From the NCBI RefSeq assembly GCF_015182315.1, contig NZ_PRDL01000001.1, positions 1,922,001 to 1,986,000 of the forward strand: a stretch of DNA of 64,000 nucleotides, read 5' to 3'. Position 1 is the first letter of the stretch. Each line of letters begins with the position of its first letter. This DNA comes from Cellvibrio polysaccharolyticus. GTDB lineage: Bacteria > Pseudomonadota > Gammaproteobacteria > Pseudomonadales > Cellvibrionaceae. Shown here one piece after another: positions 34,962 through 44,865 of the stretch. The notes under the pieces are model-generated. The model was not told the origin of the DNA. It saw only the letters and a list, made by a program, of their open reading frames with translations, and did not search any database. The position numbers and the translations under genes were made by a program.

Positions 34962-35432
34962 TCAGAGCGGAAGGCGGGTAGTGTATTTGACTTGCCGCAA
35001 CGCAAAAGACGAACTGATATTGGCGATATGGGGCAGGCGCATTAATGAGTGGCGCAGCAGTTGCTCATAAGCCGCCACGCTTTCCACAACCACCCGCAAT
35101 AAATAATCCCGATCGCCGCTCATGGCATAGCACTCGACGATTTCCGGGGTATCGCTCAATGCTGCTTCAAATTCATCCAGCGCCGGTTGTTCATGGGTTT
35201 TAAGGTTCACGTACACATGCACCGTTACGCCCAGGTTCAGCATGTCCGCATCCAGCAAGGTAACCTTGCCGCGAATAATGCCTTCCGCTTCGAGGCGCTT
35301 CAGGCGTCGCCAACAGGGGGTGTGTGACAAGCCAATCAAATTGCCCAGATCCGCCATGGAGTAATCTCCATTTTCCTGCAGGGCGCGCAGAATTTTACGA
35401 TCGTATTCATCAAGCTCAACAGCATTCGTCAT
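34962..35432 (-). CDS. Lrp/AsnC family transcriptional regulator
   Basis: A 156-residue protein. The N-terminal winged HTH (LDEYDRKILRALQENG ... GLSHTPCWRRLKRLEAEGII) is followed by a RAM ligand-binding domain (HVYVNLKTHEQPALDEFEAAL, VECYAMSGDRDYLLRVVV). It probably senses an amino acid. It stands alone, on the opposite strand to its neighbours. Confidence 0.93.
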   Translation of the reverse strand: MTNAVELDEYDRKILRALQENGDYSMADLGNLIGLSHTPCWRRLKRLEAEGIIRGKVTLLDADMLNLGVTVHVYVNLKTHEQPALDEFEAALSDTPEIVECYAMSGDRDYLLRVVVESVAAYEQLLRHSLMRLPHIANISSSFALRQVKYTTRLPL

Positions 35433-35812
35433 TGATAATTATCCTGCTAATGTCCGAAGTTGTAGTCGGTATCATCCCTTAAATGGCGGGTATGAGAAAA
35501 AAGTATGTCGCCATTGTATGCTTTGAGAGGGCAGTGAGCAATTGTTGAGACGCCATTCACGCGGTTTTTTGGTTGCGTTACCACCGGCTTCCGGTCTTGC
35601 CTGAATGACAGAATGGCCTTGCACGGGAGCCGTTCGAAAAATCTATTTATTATTCAAAATCAAATAGTTGTGTATCACCTTGCCAGCTTCCCGGAGCGCA
35701 TATTGTGATTGCTGCCAGGGACGTGTATCGTAACGCCTTTTTTACCAGTCGTATGTGCCAAGACAGGTTTGCATGTGTTTAGCGGCTGGAGAGACAGTGA
35801 GGACAGACCATA
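35433..35812. other. intergenic region between lrp-like gene and adk
   Basis: 380 bp with no convincing gene. It must carry the divergent promoters of the Lrp-type regulator and adk. No operator could be assigned. Confidence 0.4.
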
Positions 35813-36466
35813 ATGAGAGTTATTTTGTTGGGCGCACCCGGAGCAGGAAAGGGTACACAAGCGCAGTTGATCATGGAAAAGTTTGGCATTCCGCAAATTT
35901 CCACCGGTGATATGCTGCGCGCGGCTGTTAAAGCCGGTACTCCGCTCGGATTGCAGGCCAAAGATATTATGGCCTCAGGTGGTCTGGTATCCGATGATTT
36001 GATCATCGCCCTGGTTAAAGAGCGCATTACCGCTGCTGATTGTGCCAACGGATTCCTGTTTGACGGTTTCCCGCGCACTATCCCGCAAGCGGAAGCCTTG
36101 CAGGAAGCCGGTGTTCATATTGACCATGTGATCGAAATTGACGTGGCTGACGAAGAGATCGTTGCCCGTCTGAGCGGTCGTCGTGTGCACGAAGCCTCAG
36201 GTCGTATTTATCACGTTATCCATAATGCCCCCAGGCGTGAAGGCCTGGATGACGTAACCGGTGAGCCGCTGGTTCAACGTCCTGATGATTCCGAAGCAAC
36301 CGTACGCAAGCGTTTGGGTGTTTACCACGAGCAAACCAAACCGCTGGTTAATTTTTACCAGAGTATGGCTACCGCCGGTGATAAAAATGCACCGCGCTAC
36401 ACCCGTATTGATGGCGTTGGCAGTGTTGATGCCATTCGCCAGCAGCTGTTGACCGTATTGGGTTAA
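35813..36466 (+). CDS. adk: adenylate kinase
   Basis: 217 residues, ATP + AMP = 2 ADP. LLGAPGAGKGTQAQLIMEKF is the P-loop, PQISTGDMLRAAV the AMP-binding region, and FDGFPRTIPQAEAL the conserved DGFPR motif. The LID domain (GRRVHEASGRIYHVIHNAPRR) lacks zinc-binding cysteines, as in other Gram-negative enzymes. A strong terminator follows. Essential housekeeping gene. Confidence 0.96.
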   Translation: MRVILLGAPGAGKGTQAQLIMEKFGIPQISTGDMLRAAVKAGTPLGLQAKDIMASGGLVSDDLIIALVKERITAADCANGFLFDGFPRTIPQAEALQEAGVHIDHVIEIDVADEEIVARLSGRRVHEASGRIYHVIHNAPRREGLDDVTGEPLVQRPDDSEATVRKRLGVYHEQTKPLVNFYQSMATAGDKNAPRYTRIDGVGSVDAIRQQLLTVLG

Positions 36467-36472
36467 ACGCTA

Positions 36473-36506
36473 AAAAAATTGCCGGTTTAAACGCCGGCAA
36501 TTTTTT
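36473..36506 (+). terminator. intrinsic terminator after adk
   Basis: Stem AATTGCCGG/CCGGCAATT flanked by A and T runs, ending in TTTTTT. The A run means it may also act on the other strand. Confidence 0.9.
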
Positions 36507-36575
36507 ATCCGCTAATGCCCGGATATTCCCCGAATTACTTTTCTCTTCCTGTTATTGCACTGGCAGCCTGATGTT

Positions 36576-37004
36576 TCAGGATAAAGCCTGCCCCTGAATG
36601 GTTATAACCAGCTGGCGCGAGCCGCCATGATTGCGATGTTCACCCAGATAAATTCCCTGCCATGTACCCAGGTTTAATCTACCCCGGGTAATCGGTATCA
36701 CCACACTGCAACCCAGCGTACTGCTTTTGATATGCGCCGGCATATCGTCATCGCCTTCGTAGTCATGACGATAATAAGGCGCGGCCTCGGGTATAAATTT
36801 GTTGAAATGGGTTTCCATATCCTGACGCACGGTGGGGTCGGCATTTTCGTTAATGGTTAATGACGCCGAGGTGTGCTGAATAAATACATGCAACAAACCG
36901 ATATCAATATTGGCAAGCTCGGGCAGCGCCTGTACCACGTCGTCGGTGATCAGATGAAAGCCGCGAGTTTTTGCTTTCAGCGTTATTTTCTTTTGAATCC
37001 ACAT
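36576..37004 (-). CDS. YjbQ family (UPF0047) protein
   Basis: 142 residues. LLHVFIQHTSASLTINENAD and GTWQGIYLGEHRNHGGSRQLVI are the family signatures, including conserved histidines likely to bind metal. YjbQ proteins show secondary thiamine-phosphate synthase activity in complementation tests, but the physiological role is unclear. Confidence 0.92.
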   Translation of the reverse strand: MWIQKKITLKAKTRGFHLITDDVVQALPELANIDIGLLHVFIQHTSASLTINENADPTVRQDMETHFNKFIPEAAPYYRHDYEGDDDMPAHIKSSTLGCSVVIPITRGRLNLGTWQGIYLGEHRNHGGSRQLVITIQGQALS

Positions 37005-37030
37005 AATTTTATATCATCAAGGGTGGGCTG

Positions 37031-37399
37031 CTACTCGGAGGTGTCGCTGGCCGGTTCGGTTTCTGCCGGGGCGGTGCCAACATCCTGCGGACATATGCCA
37101 TCGCTGAATCCTGTTACGCGTTGGTCGGTACACGCCGAGCAGCCATTGGAAAACGTGTAGGTTTCCCAGCTGGGGCAGGGCGTTGTTACGCAGCGCACGC
37201 CGGTATCAATAAACCCGCATACCGGTTGATAATCGGGCGTGCAGGCTGCCGGTCTTTCTTCCGGGCAGCGCACGGCAGGCTGATTATCTGCCGCAACCGG
37301 GGCCAGGGGTTCCGACGCCCGGCTGTCGCCGGATTGACAGGCTGATAACAGCACTACTGTGGTGATTAACAGAATCATTCGGCAGGATGCGACAGACAT
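37031..37399 (-). CDS. small lipoprotein with Kazal-like cysteine pattern
   Basis: A 122-residue protein. MILLITTVVLLSAC is a lipoprotein signal, so the mature protein is lipid-anchored. The core has eight cysteines, including CTPDYQPVCG ... TYTFSNGCSAC, resembling the Kazal protease-inhibitor pattern. It might therefore protect the envelope from a protease; no function is proven. A second start (M8) also gives a good lipoprotein signal. Confidence 0.72.
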   Translation of the reverse strand: MSVASCRMILLITTVVLLSACQSGDSRASEPLAPVAADNQPAVRCPEERPAACTPDYQPVCGFIDTGVRCVTTPCPSWETYTFSNGCSACTDQRVTGFSDGICPQDVGTAPAETEPASDTSE

Positions 37400-37431
37400 A
37401 AAAGCCTCTTCGAAAAATCAGCTAATAAAAC

Positions 37432-37797
37432 TCAGATTTGTTTGGGGGTGAGCGCTGCAGATTCAAACTCAATGCCCGACCAGCCATGGCGTATAAAATT
37501 TCTGATGTTGCCGTGGTCGCTGCCTTGCGGATTTTTCAATACATCTTCGCGGTAAAAATCGCCAAAACAATAGAGTGTTTCCTGCTCGGAAAGCGCATGT
37601 ATTTTCGCAAATGAAAAAACCTTGCATGAGCCTTCGTTTTGTCCGGCGGCATTGCTGATCTCGCCATTGCGAAATGCCGTAGGGATGTAATCGAAATTAC
37701 TCTGGATGGTGTCAATCGTATGATTAAAGCTGACGGTTTCCGGGGCTGTGCGAAGTTTGGTCAAAAAAATCGATAATTCCATAAAATACTGACTCAT
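37432..37797 (-). CDS. HopJ family protein
   Basis: 121 residues matching the HopJ family: FLTKLRTAPETVSFNHTIDTI, FRNGEISNAAGQNEGSCKVFSFA, ETLYCFGDFYREDVLKNPQGSDHGNIRNF. Named after a Pseudomonas syringae type III effector, but the family is widespread in free-living bacteria without such secretion systems, and no secretion genes are nearby. Probably a cytoplasmic protein of unknown housekeeping role. Confidence 0.88.
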   Translation of the reverse strand: MSQYFMELSIFLTKLRTAPETVSFNHTIDTIQSNFDYIPTAFRNGEISNAAGQNEGSCKVFSFAKIHALSEQETLYCFGDFYREDVLKNPQGSDHGNIRNFIRHGWSGIEFESAALTPKQI

Positions 37798-37947
37798 CTA
37801 ATCGTAAAAGGTGAACTGCTATGGTGCATTTTTTGTGTGGTTTTGTCTTTCGCGGGCAGGCGGGAAATCCCCTTGTGAAGCCATTATTCCTGCAAACTTG
37901 TGTGATAGTATAGCCTCGTTTCTCACCGACTCCGAAGGGTTACTGCT

Positions 37948-39642
37948 GTGAAAAAACGTCCTATCTATATTCCCTTTGCCGGCCCCGCATTGCTGGAGGC
38001 GCCTCTGCTGAATAAAGGCAGCGCGTTCAGCGAATACGAGCGTCAGCAATTCAACCTTGAAGGGTTGTTGCCTTACAATATTGAAACCATCGAAGAGCAG
38101 GCAGCCAGGGCGTACCAGCAGTTGTGTGCGTTTCAAACCGATATCGACAAACATATTTATCTGCGCAATATTCAGGATACCAATGAAACCCTTTACTTCC
38201 GCCTGGTAACTGATCATTTGCAAGAAGTCATGCCGCTGATTTACACCCCGACCGTGGGGCAGGCGTGTCAGCAATTTTCGAAAATTTATCGTCGCAAGCG
38301 CGGTCTGTTTGTCTCCTGGCCGGATCGTGATCGCATCGAAGATATGCTGCAAAATGCGACCAAACAAAATGTGAAAGTCATCGTTGTCACCGATGGCGAA
38401 CGCATTCTCGGGTTGGGCGATCAGGGCATTGGCGGCATGGGTATTCCTATCGGCAAGCTCGCCTTGTACACCGCTTGCGGCGGCATCAGCCCGGCCTACA
38501 CTTTGCCCATTACGCTGGATCTTGGTTGTAATAACCCCGAGTTGATTGATGATCCCATGTACATGGGCTGGCGTCATCCGCGTATCAGCGGTGAAGAATA
38601 TTATGAATTCGTAGACACCTTTATTCAGGCGGTGAAGCGCCGCTGGCCGCATGTGCTGCTGCAATTTGAAGACTTCTCGCAAACCCATGCCAACCCGCTA
38701 CTGGCGCGCTATCGCGATGAACTTTGCTGCTTCAACGATGACATTCAGGGCACTGCCGCCGTGGCATTGGGAACTCTCCTGTCAGCGTGTATGGCCAAAG
38801 GCGAACGGCTGCGTGATCAACGCATTGTCTTTGCCGGTGCCGGTTCAGCCGGATGCGGTATTGCCGAGCAATTGATTGCGCAAATGCGCGATGAAGGATT
38901 GACGGATGCAGAAGCGCGGCAGCGAATTTTTCTATTAAACCGCTCCGGGCTTGTCACCAGCAGCACGCCGGAGCTGCTGTCTTTTCAGCAGGTATTAAGT
39001 GTTCCCGACGAACTGCTGCAAGGTTGGCAGCGGGATGAAAATAACACCTCTGGCGCTTTCGATTTGCTGGATGTGGTGAACAATGTGCGGCCCACCGTAT
39101 TGGTCGGGGTGTCGGCACAGGCCGGTTTGTTCACGCAAAAAATTATCCAGAATATGCAGCGCCATTGTGAGCGCCCGATTGTATTGCCGCTTTCCAACCC
39201 CACCTCAAAAGTTGAGGCTTTTCCGGCAGATATTTTGCGCTGGACGGATGGTAAGGCCATGGTCGCTACCGGCAGCCCGTTTTTACCGGTTGAGATTGAA
39301 GGGCAACAAATTGCTATTGCCCAATGTAATAACAGTTATATTTTCCCGGGCGTAGGGCTCGGGGTTATTGCTGCCAAAGCTACCCGTATTACCGATGGTA
39401 TGATGATGGCCGCCAGTCGTGCGCTGGCAGCGGCATCACCGGTGGCACAAACCGGCAGCGGCGCGTTGCTGCCTGCGTTGGGCGATATCCGTGCAGTAAG
39501 CAAGGTTATTGCCAAAGCCGTGTTTTTACAGGCGGTTTCCGATGGCGTGGCAATGCCGGTACCGGAGGACGTTATTGATAACGCCATTGAAGCCAATTTC
39601 TGGCAGCCGGAATACCGCAACTACCGACGCACATCGTTTTAA
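37948..39642 (+). CDS. maeA: NAD-dependent malic enzyme
   Basis: A 564-residue oxidative decarboxylase turning malate into pyruvate. LIYTPTVGQACQQFSKIYRR is the conserved tyrosine region, VVTDGERILGLGDQGIGGMGIPIGKLALY the substrate/metal region, CFNDDIQGTAAVALG the metal site and FAGAGSAGCGIAEQLI the Rossmann loop. GTG start at 37948. Length matches E. coli SfcA/MaeA (the NAD type), not the larger MaeB. Confidence 0.94.
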   Translation: MKKRPIYIPFAGPALLEAPLLNKGSAFSEYERQQFNLEGLLPYNIETIEEQAARAYQQLCAFQTDIDKHIYLRNIQDTNETLYFRLVTDHLQEVMPLIYTPTVGQACQQFSKIYRRKRGLFVSWPDRDRIEDMLQNATKQNVKVIVVTDGERILGLGDQGIGGMGIPIGKLALYTACGGISPAYTLPITLDLGCNNPELIDDPMYMGWRHPRISGEEYYEFVDTFIQAVKRRWPHVLLQFEDFSQTHANPLLARYRDELCCFNDDIQGTAAVALGTLLSACMAKGERLRDQRIVFAGAGSAGCGIAEQLIAQMRDEGLTDAEARQRIFLLNRSGLVTSSTPELLSFQQVLSVPDELLQGWQRDENNTSGAFDLLDVVNNVRPTVLVGVSAQAGLFTQKIIQNMQRHCERPIVLPLSNPTSKVEAFPADILRWTDGKAMVATGSPFLPVEIEGQQIAIAQCNNSYIFPGVGLGVIAAKATRITDGMMMAASRALAAASPVAQTGSGALLPALGDIRAVSKVIAKAVFLQAVSDGVAMPVPEDVIDNAIEANFWQPEYRNYRRTSF

Positions 39643-39921
39643 TACAATACGCTTCGCGGGGCCGCGACTTTCAGTTACCTAAAACAGGGTGAGGTCGCAA
39701 CCCGCGATGTGATCGCCTTCGCTACAAAATGCAACAGACGCGCACAACCCGGCGTGAAAAAATGGAATGGGTTGCAGTAATTGGTTCTCGGGTGTTGTCT
39801 CAAAGAGCCTTTGCAGCTTTTCAGTATACGGAGATAAAGCTATACATTTCTTTACCTCAGCAGGTTTCCGGATGTCGGATTTACGTGGCAGTATGACGGC
39901 CACTTTAACGCTGGTGTTTTT

Positions 39922-40572
39922 ATGAGCAGGCGGGAGTTTTTTAAAAACAGTGAATGGCAGCAGATATTGACGACGTTTCTGGAGTCATCCGGGCGTCCGC
40001 CATTCACCATGAATTTTTATCAGCTCGACGGTTATATAAAAGCATTAACGCTCTTATCGGATTGTTGCGATGATAAGTGGTTTCCGCTGATATTCGGTGA
40101 TCAGTCACCGGCATGGCGGGATGAGCAAGAAGCATTGCAGATTCGCGAAGGTATACAAACGCTGGTCGACTTTCACCGACAGCAATTACAACAGGATTGT
40201 TGTGACTTGCCACTGGATGTGGATTATTCGCCGAATCGTGAGGAGCGAATGGATCTTGAGCAATGGGCAAGAGGATTTTTGCAAGGCTATAGTTTTCAGG
40301 ATGATCAATGGAGCAGTTTGTTGGAATTTGCGCCGGGGATAAGGGTTGATGGAAATTTAACAACCGAATCACTGGCCGATGAAATGGACGCTGTGCTATA
40401 CATTGTATCAACTGTTGCAGATGCTGATTTTGCTGTGGTTCAAGGGGTTCCGGAAGCTGAACTCGATAGCATTTTCAGACGATTGCCTGTTGCCCTGGTT
40501 AGCCTTGGTCAATCAGTCAAACAACGCATCACGCTGCAACCCCGTATTGATACAGTCACCGGCATTGTTTGA
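39922..40572 (+). CDS. UPF0149 (YgfB/YecA-like) protein
   Basis: 216 residues: FTMNFYQLDGYIKAL near the start and LEQWARGFLQGYSFQDDQW in the middle are UPF0149 signatures. No C-terminal SEC-C zinc motif is present, so it is closer to YgfB than to full YecA. Function unknown. Confidence 0.8.
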   Translation: MSRREFFKNSEWQQILTTFLESSGRPPFTMNFYQLDGYIKALTLLSDCCDDKWFPLIFGDQSPAWRDEQEALQIREGIQTLVDFHRQQLQQDCCDLPLDVDYSPNREERMDLEQWARGFLQGYSFQDDQWSSLLEFAPGIRVDGNLTTESLADEMDAVLYIVSTVADADFAVVQGVPEAELDSIFRRLPVALVSLGQSVKQRITLQPRIDTVTGIV

Positions 40573-40694
40573 GCGGTTTGTCTGTGGTCTTCGCATTGAT
40601 TCCATAGCTCCTTTGTCAGGAGCAAGCCGTTTTCGACGCTGCTTTTATTAATCTGATGACTGAAACTAATTGACTGGTCACGGTAAAGGACTAA

Positions 40695-41054
40695 ATGATG
40701 GATTTTTTATCTGCACAAAAATATTTATCGGGTAAACCACAGGCGCGGGAAAATTTTCCTTTCGGCCCGGAAGTAGCGGTTTACAAGGTATGTCATAAAA
40801 TGTTCGCTACGCTGACGGTAGAATCGGGGTTGCCCCGGGTCAATCTCAAGTGCGATCCCGATGAAGCGCTGGCGCTGCGCGACAAGTATCCGGCCGTTCA
40901 GCCGGGTCATCACATGAACAAGAAGCATTGGAATACCGTCTATCTGGATGGCAGCATCAACAGCGCTGACATTGAGCGTATGATCGATAATTCCTATGAT
41001 CTGGTGGTAAATAATTTGCCGACCGACGAGCGGGTCAAGCTGCTCGGAAAGTAA
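40695..41054 (+). CDS. MmcQ/YjbR family protein
   Basis: 119 residues with KPQARENFPFGPEVAVYKVC, MNKKHWNTVYLDGSI and MIDNSYDLVVNNLP, the hallmarks of the YjbR (CyaY-like fold, double-wing DNA-binding) family. Function is poorly known. Lies 42 nt upstream of the SDR gene, possibly in one transcript. Confidence 0.92.
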   Translation: MMDFLSAQKYLSGKPQARENFPFGPEVAVYKVCHKMFATLTVESGLPRVNLKCDPDEALALRDKYPAVQPGHHMNKKHWNTVYLDGSINSADIERMIDNSYDLVVNNLPTDERVKLLGK

Positions 41055-41096
41055 GTATTTGGTGTAGTAACGATTTGATGTAACGGAGAGTGTTGG

Positions 41097-41759
41097 ATGG
41101 GGACTGTTTTAATAACCGGTGCTGCAGGTGGTATCGGTCTGGAGTTAACCCGGCATTACTTGCGTGGCGGCCATCAGGTGTTTGCGGTATGCCGTAAGGC
41201 AACTGCCGAGCTGAACGCCAGTGGTGCAACGGTTATTGCCAATATTGATGTCATTGACGAGCAAAGTTACAGCGCGTTAACGCAGTCCCTCTCCGGCATC
41301 GAACTGGATATCCTGATCAATAATGCCGGCGTTTTTGGAGACAATACGCTGGGGTCAATTGACTACGAAAATATTGAATATCAATTTAAAGTTAATGCTG
41401 TTGCACCTTTGCGGGTAACTGAAGCATTGCTTTCTTCCTTGAAGCCCGGTTCCAAAATTGCCATGATTACCAGCCGCATGGGTTCCATTGCTGACAATGG
41501 TTCCGGTGCCTATTACGGTTATCGCATGAGCAAGGCCGCACTCAATGCTGCCGGTGTGTCACTGGCGCGTGATCTGGCCGGAAAAGGTATCGCGGTAGGT
41601 TTATTTCACCCGGGTTTTGTACAAACCCGTATGGTGGGTTTTGCCGGGGATATTTCTCCGGAGCTGTCCGCTCAGCGGCTCGCGCAACGCATCGAAGCGC
41701 TCTCCTTGCAAAATACCGGCGGGTTCTGGCATTCAAGTGGTGATAAGCTACCCTGGTAG
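41097..41759 (+). CDS. short-chain dehydrogenase/reductase
   Basis: 220 residues: TGAAGGIGLEL (cofactor loop), NNAGVFG, catalytic S-Y-K set with YGYRMSKAALN, and HPGFVQTRM. A compact SDR of the CsgA/carbonyl reductase-like type; substrate unknown. Confidence 0.92.
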   Translation: MGTVLITGAAGGIGLELTRHYLRGGHQVFAVCRKATAELNASGATVIANIDVIDEQSYSALTQSLSGIELDILINNAGVFGDNTLGSIDYENIEYQFKVNAVAPLRVTEALLSSLKPGSKIAMITSRMGSIADNGSGAYYGYRMSKAALNAAGVSLARDLAGKGIAVGLFHPGFVQTRMVGFAGDISPELSAQRLAQRIEALSLQNTGGFWHSSGDKLPW

Positions 41760-41856
41760 CAGACTTTCTTACGGGTCTTGCAATCAGGTTACAGGTACAG
41801 CAATAAGGCTTGCTTAAGGCAAGGGAAAGTGATGTCACTGAAGCGACGCAACAACT

Positions 41857-42471
41857 ATGACCGAGAATCTTGTTTTTCCTCCGGAAAGTGAAGCAGCGGA
41901 AATTGCTACTGCTGACGATATCGGTTTGCGTTTGAAATGCATTCGTGAGCGCAATGGCCTGTCGCAACGCGAGCTGGCCAAGCGCGCCGGCATCACCAAC
42001 AGCAACATCTCCATGATTGAGCAGGGGCTGGTCAGCCCATCGGTCAATTCGCTGGCTCGGGTGCTTGGCGGAATTCCCATGACACTCGCACAATTTTTTG
42101 CCTGCAATCCACTCGATATCGGGCAGGTGGTTTATCGTGCTGACCATCTCGCCGCAACGGCTGTTATTCTGGCTAACGGTATCACCCGAACAACGGTTGC
42201 AACCGACAAGTTGGATCGGCAGCTGACCTTGCAAAAAATGTCTTTTCTTCCTGAAACGGATACGGGCAGACAGTTGCTGCACACCGACACCGAGTTGAGC
42301 GGAACAGTGGTTTTTGGTTCGCTGGAGTTAACTGCCGGTACGCTGGTGCAGCAATTATTTGCTGGCGATGCGTTCTATTTAACGGCGGGTCAACCTTACC
42401 GATTGCGCAATCTTTCTACCGCTCATGCAGAAGTCGTTATCACTACGCCTTCGGGCAGCAAAACCTGCTGA
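41857..42471 (+). CDS. XRE-family regulator with C-terminal cupin domain
   Basis: 204 residues. An N-terminal HTH (RLKCIRERNGLSQRELAKRAGITNSNISMIEQG) and a C-terminal cupin (~125-200) give the PuuR-like architecture. It probably controls polyamine or amino-acid genes, but no such genes are adjacent; fadBA starts downstream after 231 bp. Confidence 0.88.
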   Translation: MTENLVFPPESEAAEIATADDIGLRLKCIRERNGLSQRELAKRAGITNSNISMIEQGLVSPSVNSLARVLGGIPMTLAQFFACNPLDIGQVVYRADHLAATAVILANGITRTTVATDKLDRQLTLQKMSFLPETDTGRQLLHTDTELSGTVVFGSLELTAGTLVQQLFAGDAFYLTAGQPYRLRNLSTAHAEVVITTPSGSKTC

Positions 42472-42702
42472 ATCTTTTCTGACACATTATTATCCTTTCT
42501 GCATTTTCAAGCTTGCTACCTCTTTTTCCCCGGCGCAATTCGTGGCACTGTAAACCCACGGTACCTGAATGCGGCGCCGTCGGTATGCAATAGCGACTTC
42601 CGTAACGATTATTGCTGATAAAAACAACGAGATAGCGGTGTTCTGTTGTTCGGCTGCTACACTGATAGCTGTCCCGAACTTATTCACAAGAGACCTGTGC
42701 TT

Positions 42703-44853
42703 ATGTTTCAAGGAAAAGCCATTTCCCTCACCCGGCTAGCGTCGGGTATTGTTGAACTCATCATTGATCTCAAAGATGAGTCAGTTAACAAATTCAATTT
42801 ACTCACGGTATCCGAGCTTTCCAAAGCGCTGGATATTCTGGAGCAAACCTCCGACATCAAGGGCTTGCTTGTCACCAGCGGCAAGGATGTATTTGTCGTG
42901 GGGGCAGATATCAGCGAGTTTGGTGCGGCTTTCGCAGCCGGCCCTGAGGGGGTCATCAATCACCTCGCCACCAACAACCGCAATTACAACCGGCTGGAAG
43001 ATTTACCTTTTCCTTCCGTTGTTGCCGTTAACGGTTATGCACTGGGTGGCGGTTTTGAATTGTGTCTGGCTTGCGATTACCGCGTGGCCAGCAGCAAAGC
43101 CAAAGTGGGCTTGCCGGAAACCAAACTGGGCATTATTCCGGGGTGGGGCGGCACGGTTCGCTTGCCGCGCCTGGCCGGGCTTGAAACCGCTGTGGAGTGG
43201 ATTGCTTCCGGTAAGGAAAACAGCGCCGCCGATGCGCTGACTGCCCGCGTAGTAGACGGTGTGGTTGAGCCGGAGGTGTTGCGAGATGCGGCGCTGGCTA
43301 CCTTGCAATTGGCCATTGATGGCAAATTCGATTACAAGGCGCGCCGGCAACAAAAAACGTCTCCGCTGCAGTTGAATTTCATTGAATCGATGATGGCTTT
43401 TGAAACCTCAAAGGCCTTCGTTGGTGCTCAGGCCGGTCGTAATTATCCGGCGCCGGTGGCCGCTATTAAAGCGATGCAAAAAGCGGCGGATAAATCCCGT
43501 GATGAAGCGCTGCAAATTGAAGCCGAAGCGTTTGCCAAAATGGCACAGACGCCAATCGCCCCGGCGTTGGTGGGTATTTTTCTTAATGACCAGTTACTGG
43601 CAAAAAAAGCCAAAAGCTGGGAGAAAAAATCCGACAAAAAAATTGAACGCGCGGCCGTGTTGGGCGCGGGCATCATGGGCGGCGGTATTGCCTATCAGTC
43701 GGCGAGCCGCGGTGTTCCATTGCGTATGAAAGACGTTGCCCGAAAGGGGTTGGATGTCGGTTTGGCTGAGGCCAACAAACTCCTTACCAAACGCGTTGAA
43801 CGCAAAAAAATGACGCCATCGGAAATGGGCGATGTGTTAAATCGCATTGAACCGATGCTGAGTTACGACGGCTTTGATGATACCGATATCGTGGTAGAAG
43901 CCGTTGTTGAAAACCCTGAAGTAAAACGTAAAGTGTTGGCCGAAGTTGAGCAGGCGGTTAATGCCGACACTGTTTTAACCTCCAACACCTCAACCATTTC
44001 CATTTCCTGGTTGGCCGAAGCTTTGCAGCGGCCGGAAAATTTCTGCGGCATGCATTTTTTCAACCCGGTGCCGGTAATGCCGCTGGTAGAAGTCATTCGT
44101 GGTGAAAAAACCTCTGATCGTGCTATCGCCAGAACCGTGGCCTACGCCAATGCGATGGGTAAAAAGCCGATCGTGGTAAAAGATTGCCCGGGCTTTCTGG
44201 TGAACCGCGTTTTGTTTCCTTATTTTGCCGGTTTCTCGCTGCTGGTTCGCGATGGTATGGATTATCAGCGTATCGACAAGGTGATGGAAACCTGGGGTTG
44301 GCCCATGGGGCCTGCGTATCTGTTGGACGTTGTAGGGCTTGATACCGCTGTACACGCTGAAAAAGTGATGGCCAAAGGCTTCCCGGATCGCATGCAGCGC
44401 GACTACCAATCGGCCATTGAAGCGTTGTACGAAGCAGAGCGTCTCGGTCAGAAAAATGGCAAGGGTTTCTACGATTACCAGACAGACAAAAAAGGTAAGC
44501 CGGAAAAAGTTGCCAGCGACGTGGCGGTAAAACAGGTGCAAGGTGTTGTGCAGGGCGATGCAAACGATATCAGTGATGAAGATATTATCGCGCGCCTGAT
44601 GGTTCCTATGGCAACCGAATTGATGCGCTGCCTGGAAGAGGGGATTGTTGAATCGCCGGCTGAGGCGGACATGGCGCTGGTGTACGGTATTGGTTTCCCG
44701 CCGTTCCGCGGCGGTGTTTTGCGCTGGATTGATACCATCGGTCTGGCAACCTTTGCTGACATGGCAAAAAAATTCGAGTCGCTCGGTGCGCTGTACACAC
44801 CGCCGGCCAGTTTTGCTGACCAGCTGACCAACAACAAAAAGTTTTACGGCTAA
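42703..44853 (+). CDS. fadB: fatty acid oxidation complex alpha subunit
   Basis: 716 residues from ATG 42703 (the upstream open frame lacks family similarity). The N-terminal enoyl-CoA hydratase/isomerase domain contains GADISEFGAAF and GYALGGGFELCLACDYRVA with the catalytic glutamate in GLPETKLGIIPGWGG. The 3-hydroxyacyl-CoA dehydrogenase domain follows from ~315 (VLGAGIMGGGIAYQSASRG, HFFNPVPVMPLVEVI, KDCPGFLVNRVLFPYF). It hydrates enoyl-CoA and oxidises 3-hydroxyacyl-CoA. Followed by fadA after 12 nt. Confidence 0.96.
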   Translation: MFQGKAISLTRLASGIVELIIDLKDESVNKFNLLTVSELSKALDILEQTSDIKGLLVTSGKDVFVVGADISEFGAAFAAGPEGVINHLATNNRNYNRLEDLPFPSVVAVNGYALGGGFELCLACDYRVASSKAKVGLPETKLGIIPGWGGTVRLPRLAGLETAVEWIASGKENSAADALTARVVDGVVEPEVLRDAALATLQLAIDGKFDYKARRQQKTSPLQLNFIESMMAFETSKAFVGAQAGRNYPAPVAAIKAMQKAADKSRDEALQIEAEAFAKMAQTPIAPALVGIFLNDQLLAKKAKSWEKKSDKKIERAAVLGAGIMGGGIAYQSASRGVPLRMKDVARKGLDVGLAEANKLLTKRVERKKMTPSEMGDVLNRIEPMLSYDGFDDTDIVVEAVVENPEVKRKVLAEVEQAVNADTVLTSNTSTISISWLAEALQRPENFCGMHFFNPVPVMPLVEVIRGEKTSDRAIARTVAYANAMGKKPIVVKDCPGFLVNRVLFPYFAGFSLLVRDGMDYQRIDKVMETWGWPMGPAYLLDVVGLDTAVHAEKVMAKGFPDRMQRDYQSAIEALYEAERLGQKNGKGFYDYQTDKKGKPEKVASDVAVKQVQGVVQGDANDISDEDIIARLMVPMATELMRCLEEGIVESPAEADMALVYGIGFPPFRGGVLRWIDTIGLATFADMAKKFESLGALYTPPASFADQLTNNKKFYG

Positions 44854-44865
44854 AGGAGACGCACA

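Noticed and set aside
37432..37797. HopJ as a true type III effector
   Set aside because: No secretion apparatus or chaperone gene nearby, and the family is common in free-living bacteria.
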